Assembly: GCF_000473145.1 (NCBI RefSeq)
Contig: NZ_KI421500.1
Coordinates: 1,674,225-1,738,224, forward strand
From: Leisingera daeponensis DSM 23529
GTDB lineage: Bacteria; Pseudomonadota; Alphaproteobacteria; Rhodobacterales; Rhodobacteraceae
Direction of reading: 5' to 3'
DNA: 64,000 bases
Below the pieces are notes generated by a model. It was given only the letters and a program-made list of their open reading frames with translations, was not told the origin of the DNA and made no database searches. Every line of letters starts with the position of its first letter. The first letter of the stretch is position 1. The position numbers and the translations under genes are program-made. Shown piece by piece: positions 43,992 to 52,040 of this stretch.

Positions 43992-45230
43992 ATGCATGAG
44001 AGACGGATTCCAGAATGGCTGCGCCATGCGCCGGTGCCCTCGGTGCGGGACTTCGGGATCCTGGCGGGGCTTGAGGCGGTGGTGCGCGGCACGCTGATCT
44101 CTGTGTTTCCGCTGATCATGTACCGGGCGCTGGGGGATGCGGGTCTGGTCTCCGCCTCCTATTTCGCGGTCGGCGTGCTGTCGCTGATTGCCGGGCTGAT
44201 GGTGCCCGCGCTGGTCCGGCTGGTGCCGCGCCGCTGGGCCTACAGCCTGGGCGCGCTGATGTTTGTCCTGTCGGCGGGCTTTGCCATCGAAGGCAGCCCC
44301 GCGTCGGTGCTGGCCGCGCTGGCGCTCAACACCATGGCGGCGGTCACCACATTCGTCTGCTTCAACGCCTATGTGCTGGACTACATCGCCCGGGTCGAGC
44401 TGGGCAGATGCGAGACCTCGCGGATGTTCTATTCGGCACTGGGCTGGACCGCCGGGCCGATGACCGGCGTGCTGCTGCTGGAGGTCTGGGCGCCCGCCCC
44501 CTTTCTGATCTCCGCCGCGGCGGCCCTCGTGATGCTGGCGGCTTTCTGGTGGATGCGGATGGGCAACGGCAAGCAGATCGCCCGTGCCCGGGGCCCCGCC
44601 TCCAGCCCGCTGAAATACCTGCCGCGCTTCCTGCAGCAGCCGCGGCTGGTGACCGGCTGGCTGTTTGCGGTGATCCGCTCCTCCGGCTGGTGGATCTATG
44701 TGGTTTACCTGCCGATCTTTGCCATCGAGAAGGGGCTGGGGCAGGAACTGGGCGGCATCCTGCTGTCAATCACCAACGGCTGCCTGTTTGCCGCGCCGCT
44801 GCTGCAGCGCTGGGTGCAGCGGCATTCGATCCGGATCGCGGTGCGCACGGGGTTCCTGGCCGTCACCCTCTGTTTCGGCGCGGCGGCGGCGCTGCAGGGC
44901 TGGCCTGCGGTGTCGGTGGCGCTGCTGATGGCCGGGTCGGCGGCGCTGATCCTGCTCGACATCTGCGGCGGGCTGCCGTTTCTGATGGCGGTGAAACCGT
45001 CCGAGCGCACGGAGATGTCGGCGGTCTATTCCAGCTACCGCGATATCTCCGGCATTGTGACGCCGGGGGCGGCCTGGCTGGTGCTGATGGTGTCGCCGCT
45101 GGCCGGGATCTTTGCCGCAGGGGCCGGCGCCATGGCCTTTGCCGCCCTGCTGGCGGGCAAGCTGCATCCGCGGCTGGGACGCAACAGGGCCGCGCCGCTG
45201 CCTGCCGATGACCCGCTGCCCGCGCAGTAG
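43992..45230 (+). CDS. MFS transporter
   Basis: A 412-residue major facilitator protein with about 12 helices: first half 35-200, second half 225-395. LVRLVPRRWAYSLG resembles the A-loop between helices 2 and 3, and SPLKYLPRFLQQPRLVTGWL is the central loop. Substrate cannot be inferred. ATG at 43992 follows AGGACAGGAGC. It is 130 bases after the DMT gene on the same strand and convergent with the ABC-2 permease. Confidence 0.85.
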   Translation: MHERRIPEWLRHAPVPSVRDFGILAGLEAVVRGTLISVFPLIMYRALGDAGLVSASYFAVGVLSLIAGLMVPALVRLVPRRWAYSLGALMFVLSAGFAIEGSPASVLAALALNTMAAVTTFVCFNAYVLDYIARVELGRCETSRMFYSALGWTAGPMTGVLLLEVWAPAPFLISAAAALVMLAAFWWMRMGNGKQIARARGPASSPLKYLPRFLQQPRLVTGWLFAVIRSSGWWIYVVYLPIFAIEKGLGQELGGILLSITNGCLFAAPLLQRWVQRHSIRIAVRTGFLAVTLCFGAAAALQGWPAVSVALLMAGSAALILLDICGGLPFLMAVKPSERTEMSAVYSSYRDISGIVTPGAAWLVLMVSPLAGIFAAGAGAMAFAALLAGKLHPRLGRNRAAPLPADDPLPAQ

Positions 45231-45243
45231 CGGCGCCGCGGCG

Positions 45244-46056
45244 TCAGGGTTTCAGCCGGTAGCCGGTGCGCAGCATCACCCAGGCCAGCAGGCAGACGGC
45301 AAAGGTTGCACCGCCGCAGACCGCCAGCCCCAGCAGCGGCGGGCTGTCGGAGGTCCCGATCACCCCGAATCGCACCCCGTCGATCAGGTAGAACACCGGG
45401 TTCAGATGCGAGATTGCCTTCAGCACCGGCGGCAGCGCCTCCACCGAATAGAAGGTGCCGGACAGGAACGCCAAGGGGGTCACGATGAAGTTGGTGATCG
45501 CCGCCATCTGGTCGAACTTGTCGGCAAAGACCCCGGCCACAATGCCCAAGCCGCCGAGGAAGGTCGCGCCCAGCACGATGAACAGCAAGGCCGTCAGCGG
45601 ATGCGCGGGCACGATTTGCAGGACCGCCATCAGCCCCAGCCCGATGCCCAGCGCCACCAGAGTGCCGCGCGCCACCGCGCCCGCCAGGTAGCCCAGCAGG
45701 ATCTCCAGCCCCGACAGCGGCGGCATCAGCGTGTCGACGATATTGCCCTGCACCTTGGCAATCACGATGGAGGAGGAGGTATTGGCAAAGGCGTTCTGGA
45801 TCACCGTCATCATCATGATGCCCGGCGCCAGAAAGGTCAGGAACGGCACCCCCATCACATCGCCGCGCTTCGGCCCGATGGCAATGTTGAAGATCATCAG
45901 GAACAGCGCCGCAGTCACCAGCGGCGCCAGCAGGGTCTGGGTCCAGACCACCAGGAACCGTTTCACCTCGCGCCAGGCCAGCGCTTTCAGCCCGAGCCAG
46001 TTCACCTGCCCGAACCTGCGCGCGCCCAGTTCAACCTGATATCCCCGATCCGCCAT
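45244..46056 (-). CDS. ABC-2 type transporter permease
   Basis: A 270-residue permease with six helices. GLKALAWREVKRFLVVWTQT is the N-terminal interface, and TPLAFLSGTFYSVEALP with LNPVFYLIDGVRFG are the conserved ABC-2 segments. These usually work with a separate ATPase, often encoded next to them; none is adjacent here (neighbours are an MFS gene and gcrA), so its partner must be elsewhere. ATG at 46056 was preferred over a start 12 codons upstream. Substrate unknown. Confidence 0.85.
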   Translation of the reverse strand: MADRGYQVELGARRFGQVNWLGLKALAWREVKRFLVVWTQTLLAPLVTAALFLMIFNIAIGPKRGDVMGVPFLTFLAPGIMMMTVIQNAFANTSSSIVIAKVQGNIVDTLMPPLSGLEILLGYLAGAVARGTLVALGIGLGLMAVLQIVPAHPLTALLFIVLGATFLGGLGIVAGVFADKFDQMAAITNFIVTPLAFLSGTFYSVEALPPVLKAISHLNPVFYLIDGVRFGVIGTSDSPPLLGLAVCGGATFAVCLLAWVMLRTGYRLKP

Positions 46057-46220
46057 GCCGTCCCCTTGCGTTTTTTGCTGTCTTGCCTGCATAACGGCTG
46101 CCGCTTGAGGCGCAAGATGCCTTGTAACTCCGCCCGCAGTGATTAAAATAGAGCGATCACACGGAATATGATGGCGGCCGCAGAACCCCTGGGGCCGCTA
46201 TTAGCTTGGAAAGGCAACAG

Positions 46221-46820
46221 ATGTCCTGGACAGACGAGCGCGTCGAACTGCTCAAGAAAATGTGGGGCGAAGGCCAGTCGGCCAGCCAGATCGCAAAAGA
46301 ACTGGGCGGCGTCACCCGCAACGCCGTGATCGGCAAGGTTCACCGCCTCGGCCTGTCCAACCGCAACAGCGGCAGCGCCAAGGCGGCTGAGCCCAAGGAA
46401 AAGCCCGCAGCAGCCCCCGCCGCCGCTGCCGCGCCCAAGCCTGCGGCCGCGCCCAAACCCAAGCCGCAGCCCAAGACAGAGCCGGCCCGCCCGGCCGCGG
46501 CCCAGCCTGCGGCAGACGCCAAGCCGGCGACGCCTGCGCGCCGTCAGATCATTCCGGCCGGCCAGCCGCTGCCGCCGCAGCCCTCGGCCAATGAAATCAG
46601 CCCCGAGGCACTGGCCAAGGTGAACGAGATCGAGAAGAAGGCCAAGAAGCTGGGCCTGATGGAACTGACCGAGCGCACCTGCAAATGGCCGGTGGGCGAT
46701 CCTGCGACCGAGGACTTCTGGTTCTGCGGCCTGCCCTCGCAGCAGGGCAAACCCTATTGCGAGGCGCATGTGGGCGTGGCCTTCCAGCCAATGTCGTCGC
46801 GCCGCGACCGCCGCCGCTGA
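46221..46820 (+). CDS. gcrA: GcrA cell-cycle regulator
   Basis: A 199-residue GcrA family protein. The N-terminus SWTDERVELLKKMWGEGQSA then SQIAKELGGVTRNAVIGKVH is the DNA-binding helix-turn-helix signature of GcrA. A Lys/Pro/Ala-rich linker (about 55-120) and a C-terminal domain with CKWPVGDP and WFCG...YCEAH cysteines follow. In Caulobacter GcrA works with sigma-70 at methylated GANTC promoters. ATG at 46221 matches the family; TTG at 46206 would add MERQQ. Confidence 0.95.
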   Translation: MSWTDERVELLKKMWGEGQSASQIAKELGGVTRNAVIGKVHRLGLSNRNSGSAKAAEPKEKPAAAPAAAAAPKPAAAPKPKPQPKTEPARPAAAQPAADAKPATPARRQIIPAGQPLPPQPSANEISPEALAKVNEIEKKAKKLGLMELTERTCKWPVGDPATEDFWFCGLPSQQGKPYCEAHVGVAFQPMSSRRDRRR

Positions 46821-46843
46821 GCGCACCGCCCAGAGAAAGAAAC

Positions 46844-46869
46844 AAGGGCGTCTGCAAGGGCGCCTTTTT
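46844..46869 (+). terminator. probable terminator of gcrA
   Basis: AAGGGCG tctgcaag GGCGCCTTTTT: an imperfect stem with one unpaired base, followed by TTTTT, 24 bases after the stop. Confidence 0.6.
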
Positions 46870-47019
46870 CGTGCAGGCTGCGGAGAACCGGTCTGTCCGC
46901 CTTTGCCTCCCGCCTCCGCCCTCCTGTCTCCACCTCCCGGAAACGTGAAAAAACGTGTATGATGGCGGTGTCCGCCGCAGCTTCGGCGGCGGCGGGCCTG
47001 TTTCATCAAGGAGGCCGAA

Positions 47020-47415
47020 ATGAAACCCACAGCAGTCGCGGCCTGTGCCGCTCTTGGCGTTGCGCTCACCCTGACCCATGCCCCCGCAGCGGCGGATTCG
47101 GTTTCTGAACCGGTCCTGAAAACCGAACTGGACGGGATGCCCGGCACCGAAGCCAACATTGTCGTCTTCGACGTGGACCCGGACTGGGAGACCGACCATC
47201 ACTTCCATCCCGGGCACGTCTTCGTCTATGTGGTTGAAGGCACAGTGAAGATCGACATCGACGGCGAAGACCCCGTTGAGTACGGCCCCGGCGAAGCCTT
47301 TTACGAACGGCCGAATGTCAGCATGGTCGGCTCAAACGCCAGCACCACGGACCGGGCCAAGATCGTGGTCTTTCAAATCGGCAAGGCCGGCAAGCCGCTG
47401 ATGGTCAGCAACTAA
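47020..47415 (+). CDS. periplasmic cupin-domain protein
   Basis: A 131-residue protein with a signal peptide (about 1-24, ends AAA D). The mature part is a single cupin: DHHFHPGHVFVYVVEG holds the metal-ligand His residues and EYGPGEAFYERPNVSM the second motif. Cupins bind metals or small molecules; substrate unknown. ATG at 47020 follows AAGGAGGCC. It stands alone and ends before the convergent YHS gene. Confidence 0.85.
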   Translation: MKPTAVAACAALGVALTLTHAPAAADSVSEPVLKTELDGMPGTEANIVVFDVDPDWETDHHFHPGHVFVYVVEGTVKIDIDGEDPVEYGPGEAFYERPNVSMVGSNASTTDRAKIVVFQIGKAGKPLMVSN

Positions 47416-47494
47416 CCGGACAGCGCCGCAGGACGCCCTGACGCCCCGCCCTGCGCCACGTCCGCCCGGACGCAGGGCTGCCGGATTTACGGCC

Positions 47495-48013
47495 TCAGTT
47501 CGCCACCGGCCCCTCGGACGTGAAATTCGGAATGACGCTGCCGGAGGCTGCCTTGGGCTCGATCCCCGGCCAGTTGCCTTCAGCCAGGTTGATGTTGCCG
47601 GGGATGTCTTCCTCCCAGAACCCCACAACCACATCGGTGATGTTCAGGTACAGCTTGTCATCGACGATGCGCCACAGGTTCGGGTTGGCGGGCACCTTGC
47701 CGCCCTTGGACACGCCATAGGCGCAGTGGCCGTCATATTGCGGCGCGTAATAGGCCGGGTTTTCCATGAACTTGTCTCGGTTCTCCGCACTCGAGAACGC
47801 CCAGGTGGCGCCGTTGTAGTCCGCGGTGAAATCCGCGTGCCCGCGCACCGGGGCGGTCTGCGGCGTGCCGGGCGGGTTCATCTCCAGGCTGCGGTAGGCC
47901 ACCACGTCATAGCCCGACACCGCATAGCCGGTGCCGTCGACATACTGCTCCCCGGCAAAGGCCGGCAGGGCAAAGGACAGCGCTGCCGCAGCAGCAAAAA
48001 CAAGACGCTTCAT
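47495..48013 (-). CDS. exported YHS-domain protein
   Basis: A 172-residue protein with a signal peptide (MKRLVFAAAAALSFALPAFA). The mature part starts GEQYVDGTGYAVSGYDVVAY and contains the YHS-type DGHCAYGVSKGGKVPANPN. YHS proteins often bind metals; the single Cys in HCAYG is the likely ligand. ATG at 48013 follows AAAGGGATG. It is convergent with the cupin gene. Confidence 0.87.
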   Translation of the reverse strand: MKRLVFAAAAALSFALPAFAGEQYVDGTGYAVSGYDVVAYRSLEMNPPGTPQTAPVRGHADFTADYNGATWAFSSAENRDKFMENPAYYAPQYDGHCAYGVSKGGKVPANPNLWRIVDDKLYLNITDVVVGFWEEDIPGNINLAEGNWPGIEPKAASGSVIPNFTSEGPVAN

Positions 48014-48285
48014 GAAATCATCCCTTTCATCGGTGATCGCTTCTGTTTGGCACCGGCATCTGCACCGGCCTTGGCACTGACATTACCGCGGCGGCGGCAA
48101 ATGCGAAGGGGGGCTCACGGCTCTGTGTCCGCCGAGGACAGGCGCGTGAGCGGATTGTAAAATTTCCGCGCGCAGACCTTCCAGTCATTGGAATTTGCAA
48201 ATAACCCCTTATCTCAGCCGGAGCCGGCCGCCCCAGCGTGCGCGGGTGACCCGGAACAGGAAACAATCAGGACAAGGCCCGACAG

Positions 48286-49161
48286 ATGAGCGACACCCCC
48301 TATACCCCGCCGAAAGTCTGGAAATGGGAAAAAGGCAATGGCGGCCAGTTCGCCTCCACCAACCGCCCGGTTGCCGGCGCCACCCATGACAAGGACCTGC
48401 CGGCAGGCGAGCACCCCTTTCAGCTCTATTCGCTGGCGACGCCGAACGGGGTGAAGGCCACCGTGATGTTCGAGGAGCTGCTGGCCGCAGGCCATAGCGG
48501 CGCCGAATATGACGCCTGGCTGATCCAGATCGGTGACGGCGACCAGTTCGGGTCCGGCTTTGTGGAGATCAACCCGAACTCCAAGATCCCGGCGCTGCTG
48601 GACCGCAGCGGCACGGAGCCGGTGCGGGTGTTCGAAAGCGGCTCGATCCTGGTGCATCTGGCGGAGAAATTCGGGGCGTTCCTGCCCAAGGACGGCGCGG
48701 CCCGCACCGAGACCCTGAACTGGCTGTTCTGGCAGATGGGCAGCGCGCCTTATCTGGGCGGCGGCTTTGGCCATTTCTATGCCTATGCGCCGGAAAAGTG
48801 GCAGTACCCGATCGACCGCTTCGCGATGGAAGCCAAGCGCCAGCTTGACGTGCTCGACCGCCAGCTTGCGGAGCGCACCTATATCGCGGGCGAAGACTAC
48901 ACCATTGCCGACATCGCCATCTGGCCCTGGTACGGCCAGCTGGTCCTGGGCCGCCTGTATGATGCGGCCGAATTCCTGGACGCCGAAAGCTACACCAACG
49001 TGGTCCGCTGGGCCAAGGCGATCGACGCCCGCCCGGCGGTGCAGCGCGGCCGCATGGTGAACCGCTCCTTCGGCGAGCCGCATATGCAGCTGCACGAGCG
49101 CCACGACGCCAGCGATTTCGAAACCCGCACCCAGGACAAACTGGACGCGGCGGCAGAGTAA
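48286..49161 (+). CDS. yghU: glutathione-dependent disulfide-bond oxidoreductase (YghU-like GST)
   Basis: A 291-residue GST-fold protein. The N-terminal extension (TPPKVWKWEKGNGGQFASTN) and NRPVAGATHDKDLPAGEHPF are specific to YghU/YfcG-type Nu-class enzymes. ELLAAG, EINPNSKIPALLD and VFESGSILVHLAEK form the thioredoxin domain, and the helical domain follows to 291. It reduces disulfides with glutathione. ATG at 48286. Confidence 0.93.
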   Translation: MSDTPYTPPKVWKWEKGNGGQFASTNRPVAGATHDKDLPAGEHPFQLYSLATPNGVKATVMFEELLAAGHSGAEYDAWLIQIGDGDQFGSGFVEINPNSKIPALLDRSGTEPVRVFESGSILVHLAEKFGAFLPKDGAARTETLNWLFWQMGSAPYLGGGFGHFYAYAPEKWQYPIDRFAMEAKRQLDVLDRQLAERTYIAGEDYTIADIAIWPWYGQLVLGRLYDAAEFLDAESYTNVVRWAKAIDARPAVQRGRMVNRSFGEPHMQLHERHDASDFETRTQDKLDAAAE

Positions 49162-49226
49162 CCGCTCCGCCCCCTGAGATGACCCGAGCGCCCGCGGCAA
49201 CGCGGGCGTTTTCGCGTCTCGCGGCC

Positions 49227-49640
49227 CTACATCCAGCCCAATTGGGTCAGGGCATGAACATCGTTCCAGACCTTGGTCATGCCGCGGATCTTCGGCCCGT
49301 CGAAATCCAGCACATAGACGTAATCCGAGGACACTTTCCGGCCCGTCGGCGCGCCGTTTCCAGCATCCGCCGTATGGGTGCCGTGAAACACCGCATAGAG
49401 GATCGCGCGCCCGGCGTCCTCATCCACCGCCAGGGATTTGAACTCTGCACGGGCGTCCGGCATCGGGGTCAGCAGCCCCTTGGCCCATTCCGTATAGTCC
49501 GCAAGCGACTTAATCTCCGCCAGCGCATCGGCCTGGACCGAGAAGGCGGCATCCTCCGCACACCATTCCTTGCAGACGTCCCACCCCTTGCCCGCATCAC
49601 AGGCTTCGCAGAAATCATGTGCTGTCTGTTTGATGGACAT
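49227..49640 (-). CDS. NTF2/SnoaL-like protein
   Basis: A 137-residue protein of the NTF2-like fold: KQTAHDFCEACDAGKGWDVC, then TEWAKGLLTPMPDARAEFKS, and VSSDYVYVLDFDGPKIRGMT at the C-terminal strands. It probably has a hydrophobic pocket for a small ligand; substrate unknown. ATG at 49640 has GGGAGGGAG 8-12 bases upstream. It is convergent with yghU. Confidence 0.8.
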   Translation of the reverse strand: MSIKQTAHDFCEACDAGKGWDVCKEWCAEDAAFSVQADALAEIKSLADYTEWAKGLLTPMPDARAEFKSLAVDEDAGRAILYAVFHGTHTADAGNGAPTGRKVSSDYVYVLDFDGPKIRGMTKVWNDVHALTQLGWM

Positions 49641-49734
49641 CGTTCTCTCCCTCCCTGCCGGGTTGCCGGGCATGGCACCCGGCCATGCCCCTGCCGCAGC
49701 AGATAAGGCGAAACCGGCGTGAGGCGAGGACAGG

Positions 49735-50526
49735 CTACTTCAGGCGCGGCGGCTTGCCGGGGTCGCTGCCCGGCGTCACCGGCCTGTATTCCTGCGGCGC
49801 TGGCGGCTGCGGCAGGTCGAACCGCAGCCCGACGCGGGCCAGGCTGGCCGCCGCCGGATCCTCCGCTTCGAAGAAGGCGACATCCATCGCCCCGGCCTCG
49901 ATGCCGGAAAAGGTCAGCGCCTCGCTGGCCGCCTTGGCGAGCGACGGCTGTGCGGCCTCCTTGGCGCCGACAAAGCCCAAGAGATGCCCCTGGCCGCCGC
50001 CGGCATAGCGCACCCCCGCCAGATAGGCCGCCGCCGCCAGCCCGCCCGCGGTGGCGAGCTTGGCATCCAGCGCCGTCAGCAGCGCCTCCGGCAACCCCTT
50101 GGGCGCGGTGAACATCTCCACGGCCGCCTCCACCTCATCCGGCGCGTGGCCCAGCGTCTGGTGCAGCCAGCCGACCGCCTCAGCCGGGATCAGGATGGCA
50201 GAGGGCGCCACCTCCAGGTTCAGCCCCAGGCCGATGCCCTGCCCGGCCAGCATCTGCGCGATCACCCGGCCCGACAGCGCCGCGTAAGGCACAGGCTTGC
50301 CTGCAAACTGCGCCAGCCGCTCCTCGCGGTCGAACACCAGCACAAAGGCCCCGTCCGGCGTCTCGAACAGCTCCGGCGAGATCTGCTCCCCCTCCGCCTC
50401 CGCTGCCAGCATCAGGAACAGCTCTGCATCGGCCAGCCGTTCGTAAAACCGCAGGCGGGCGGCATCCTCGGCGGGCGCCGCCTCCATCGCGGCATGGGCC
50501 AGATCCAGCGGGGTTTCTTCTGTCAT
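49735..50526 (-). CDS. SseB-like N-terminal domain protein
   Basis: A 263-residue cytoplasmic protein. RFYERLADAELFLMLAAEAE, ISPELFETPDGAFVLVFDRE and AQFAGKPVPYAALSGR follow the SseB N-terminal pattern (often associated with type III or other assembly systems, and of unknown function). The rest is Ala-rich and ends in a Pro-rich tail (QPPAPQEYRPVTPGSDPGKP). ATG at 50526 overlaps the stop of the upstream uracil-glycosylase gene as ATGA, so translation is likely coupled. Confidence 0.75.
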   Translation of the reverse strand: MTEETPLDLAHAAMEAAPAEDAARLRFYERLADAELFLMLAAEAEGEQISPELFETPDGAFVLVFDREERLAQFAGKPVPYAALSGRVIAQMLAGQGIGLGLNLEVAPSAILIPAEAVGWLHQTLGHAPDEVEAAVEMFTAPKGLPEALLTALDAKLATAGGLAAAAYLAGVRYAGGGQGHLLGFVGAKEAAQPSLAKAASEALTFSGIEAGAMDVAFFEAEDPAAASLARVGLRFDLPQPPAPQEYRPVTPGSDPGKPPRLK

Positions 50527-51140
50527 CGCATCAGCTCCTTCACCCGGGCCTGCAGCACCGGCAGCAGTTCGGCCTCGAACCAGGGGTTTTTCTTCAGCCA
50601 TGCGGTATTACGCCAGGACGGATGCGGCAAGGGGAAGACCTGCGGCGCATGATCCCGCCAGCCGCGCACCAGCTCTGTCACCGGCGCCTTCGCCCCCAGG
50701 TGATAGCGCTGCGCATGGGCGCCGACCAGCACCTTGAGCCGCACATCCGGCAGCTCTGCCATCACCAGATGATGCCAGGTTCTGCTGCAAACGGCAGGCG
50801 GCGGCAGGTCGGCTTTCTTGTCGTTATAGCCGGGGAAACAGAACCCCATCGGCACCACCGCCACCCGGTCCTTGTCATAGAACTCCGCCTCCGTCAGCCC
50901 CAGCCAGGTGCGAAGCCGGTCGCCGGAAGGGTCGGTAAACGGCCTGCCGCTGTCATGCACCCGCGCGCCCGGCGCCTGGCCTGCGATCAGAATCCGGGCC
51001 GTGGGGCGGAACCAGACCACCGGCCGGGGCGCGTGCGCAGTGGCAGTGGCGGCAAAGCGTTCCGCACAGATCCGGCAGTTGCGAATCTGCGCCTTAAGCT
51101 GCCTGCTTTCGCCTATTGTTTCACCTTGGGAAACAGTCAT
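50523..51140 (-). CDS. uracil-DNA glycosylase superfamily protein (Fe-S type)
   Basis: A 205-residue protein with the uracil-glycosylase-like fold. LIAGQAPGARVHDSGRPFTD matches motif I of iron-sulfur UDG-type enzymes, and PHPSWRN is motif III-like. Cysteines at NCRICAERF and two later (FCFPG, AVCSR) could bind a 4Fe-4S cluster. Uracil removal is the likely reaction but not proven. ATG at 51140 matches the family start. It overlaps the downstream SseB-like gene as ATGA. Confidence 0.85.
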   Translation of the reverse strand: MTVSQGETIGESRQLKAQIRNCRICAERFAATATAHAPRPVVWFRPTARILIAGQAPGARVHDSGRPFTDPSGDRLRTWLGLTEAEFYDKDRVAVVPMGFCFPGYNDKKADLPPPAVCSRTWHHLVMAELPDVRLKVLVGAHAQRYHLGAKAPVTELVRGWRDHAPQVFPLPHPSWRNTAWLKKNPWFEAELLPVLQARVKELMR

Positions 51141-51217
51141 GCCCCGCCCCGCTGGTCCGCTCCGCACTTGAAAACCGGCCCAAAACCCCGTCTGCGGGCC
51201 AAACCGTTAAAACTTCG

Positions 51218-51247
51218 TTGAATATCTATGACACAATTCGACATAAT
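51218..51247 (+). promoter_or_regulatory. possible promoter of the capsule-export cluster
   Basis: TTGAAT at 51218-51223 and CATAAT at 51242-51247 are 18 bases apart in AT-rich sequence, about 134 bases before the kpsT start. Assigned by eye. Confidence 0.35.
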
Positions 51248-51380
51248 AAGGCCAAATTCGCCGCGTAGGCCATTAACACTCTTTTGATAAGAAGAAGACG
51301 CGGGCACGGCAGAAAGCCCGCGCAACTTGAGGCAGACAGAGCCCCCTTGCGGGGCCGCACGGGCAGCAGCGGACCAGGCA

Positions 51381-52040
51381 ATGCTTGAATTTGAAAACGT
51401 CAGCAAGTCCTTCTGGACGGGAACCCAGCGCAAGGTGATCCTTGACCGCGTGTCGTTCTGCGTCGAGCCGGGCAAATCGCTGGGCGTTCTGGCCCCGAAC
51501 GGCACCGGCAAGACCACGCTGATCAACATGATGGCCGGTCTGGAAAAGCCGGATGAGGGCGAAATCCGCCGCAACTGCAAGATTTCCTTTCCCCTCGGCT
51601 TCATGGGCGGGGTGATCAGCCGCCTGTCGGCCATGGAAAACTGCCGCTACATTGCCAAGCTTTACGGGCTGGACCCGGATTACGTCGAGGCCTACTGCCG
51701 CTGGCTGTGCGGCCTGCGGGAATATTTCGACCAGCCGATCGGCACCTATTCCGCCGGGATGCGGGCGCGGTTCAGCTTTTCGCTGATGCTGGCGCTGGAT
51801 TTCGACATCTACCTGATCGACGAAGGCATGCCCAGCACCACCGACGTCGAGTTCAACCGCAAGGCCGGCGAAATCCTGCAGGAGCGGCTGCAGACCACCA
51901 CCATCATCATCGTCTCGCATCAGGCCAAAACGCTGGAGAAGTTTGCCCGTTCGGCGGCTGTCCTGCTGCAGGGGCAGTTGCATATGTTTGACACTTTGGA
52001 AGAAGCGAAACAGCTCTATGACTACGAAACCGAGAGCTAA
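51381..52040 (+). CDS. kpsT: capsule polysaccharide export ATPase (KpsT-like)
   Basis: A 219-residue ABC ATPase. VLAPNGTGKTTLINMMAG is Walker A, TYSAGMRARFSFSLMLALDF the signature region, IYLIDEGMPSTTD Walker B, and IIVSHQ the switch His. The sequence matches KpsT-type ATPases, which power export of group 2 capsules with KpsM. No KpsM gene is adjacent, so the permease must be elsewhere. ATG at 51381; the upstream frame lacks support. Its stop overlaps the KpsE start. Confidence 0.9.
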   Translation: MLEFENVSKSFWTGTQRKVILDRVSFCVEPGKSLGVLAPNGTGKTTLINMMAGLEKPDEGEIRRNCKISFPLGFMGGVISRLSAMENCRYIAKLYGLDPDYVEAYCRWLCGLREYFDQPIGTYSAGMRARFSFSLMLALDFDIYLIDEGMPSTTDVEFNRKAGEILQERLQTTTIIIVSHQAKTLEKFARSAAVLLQGQLHMFDTLEEAKQLYDYETES

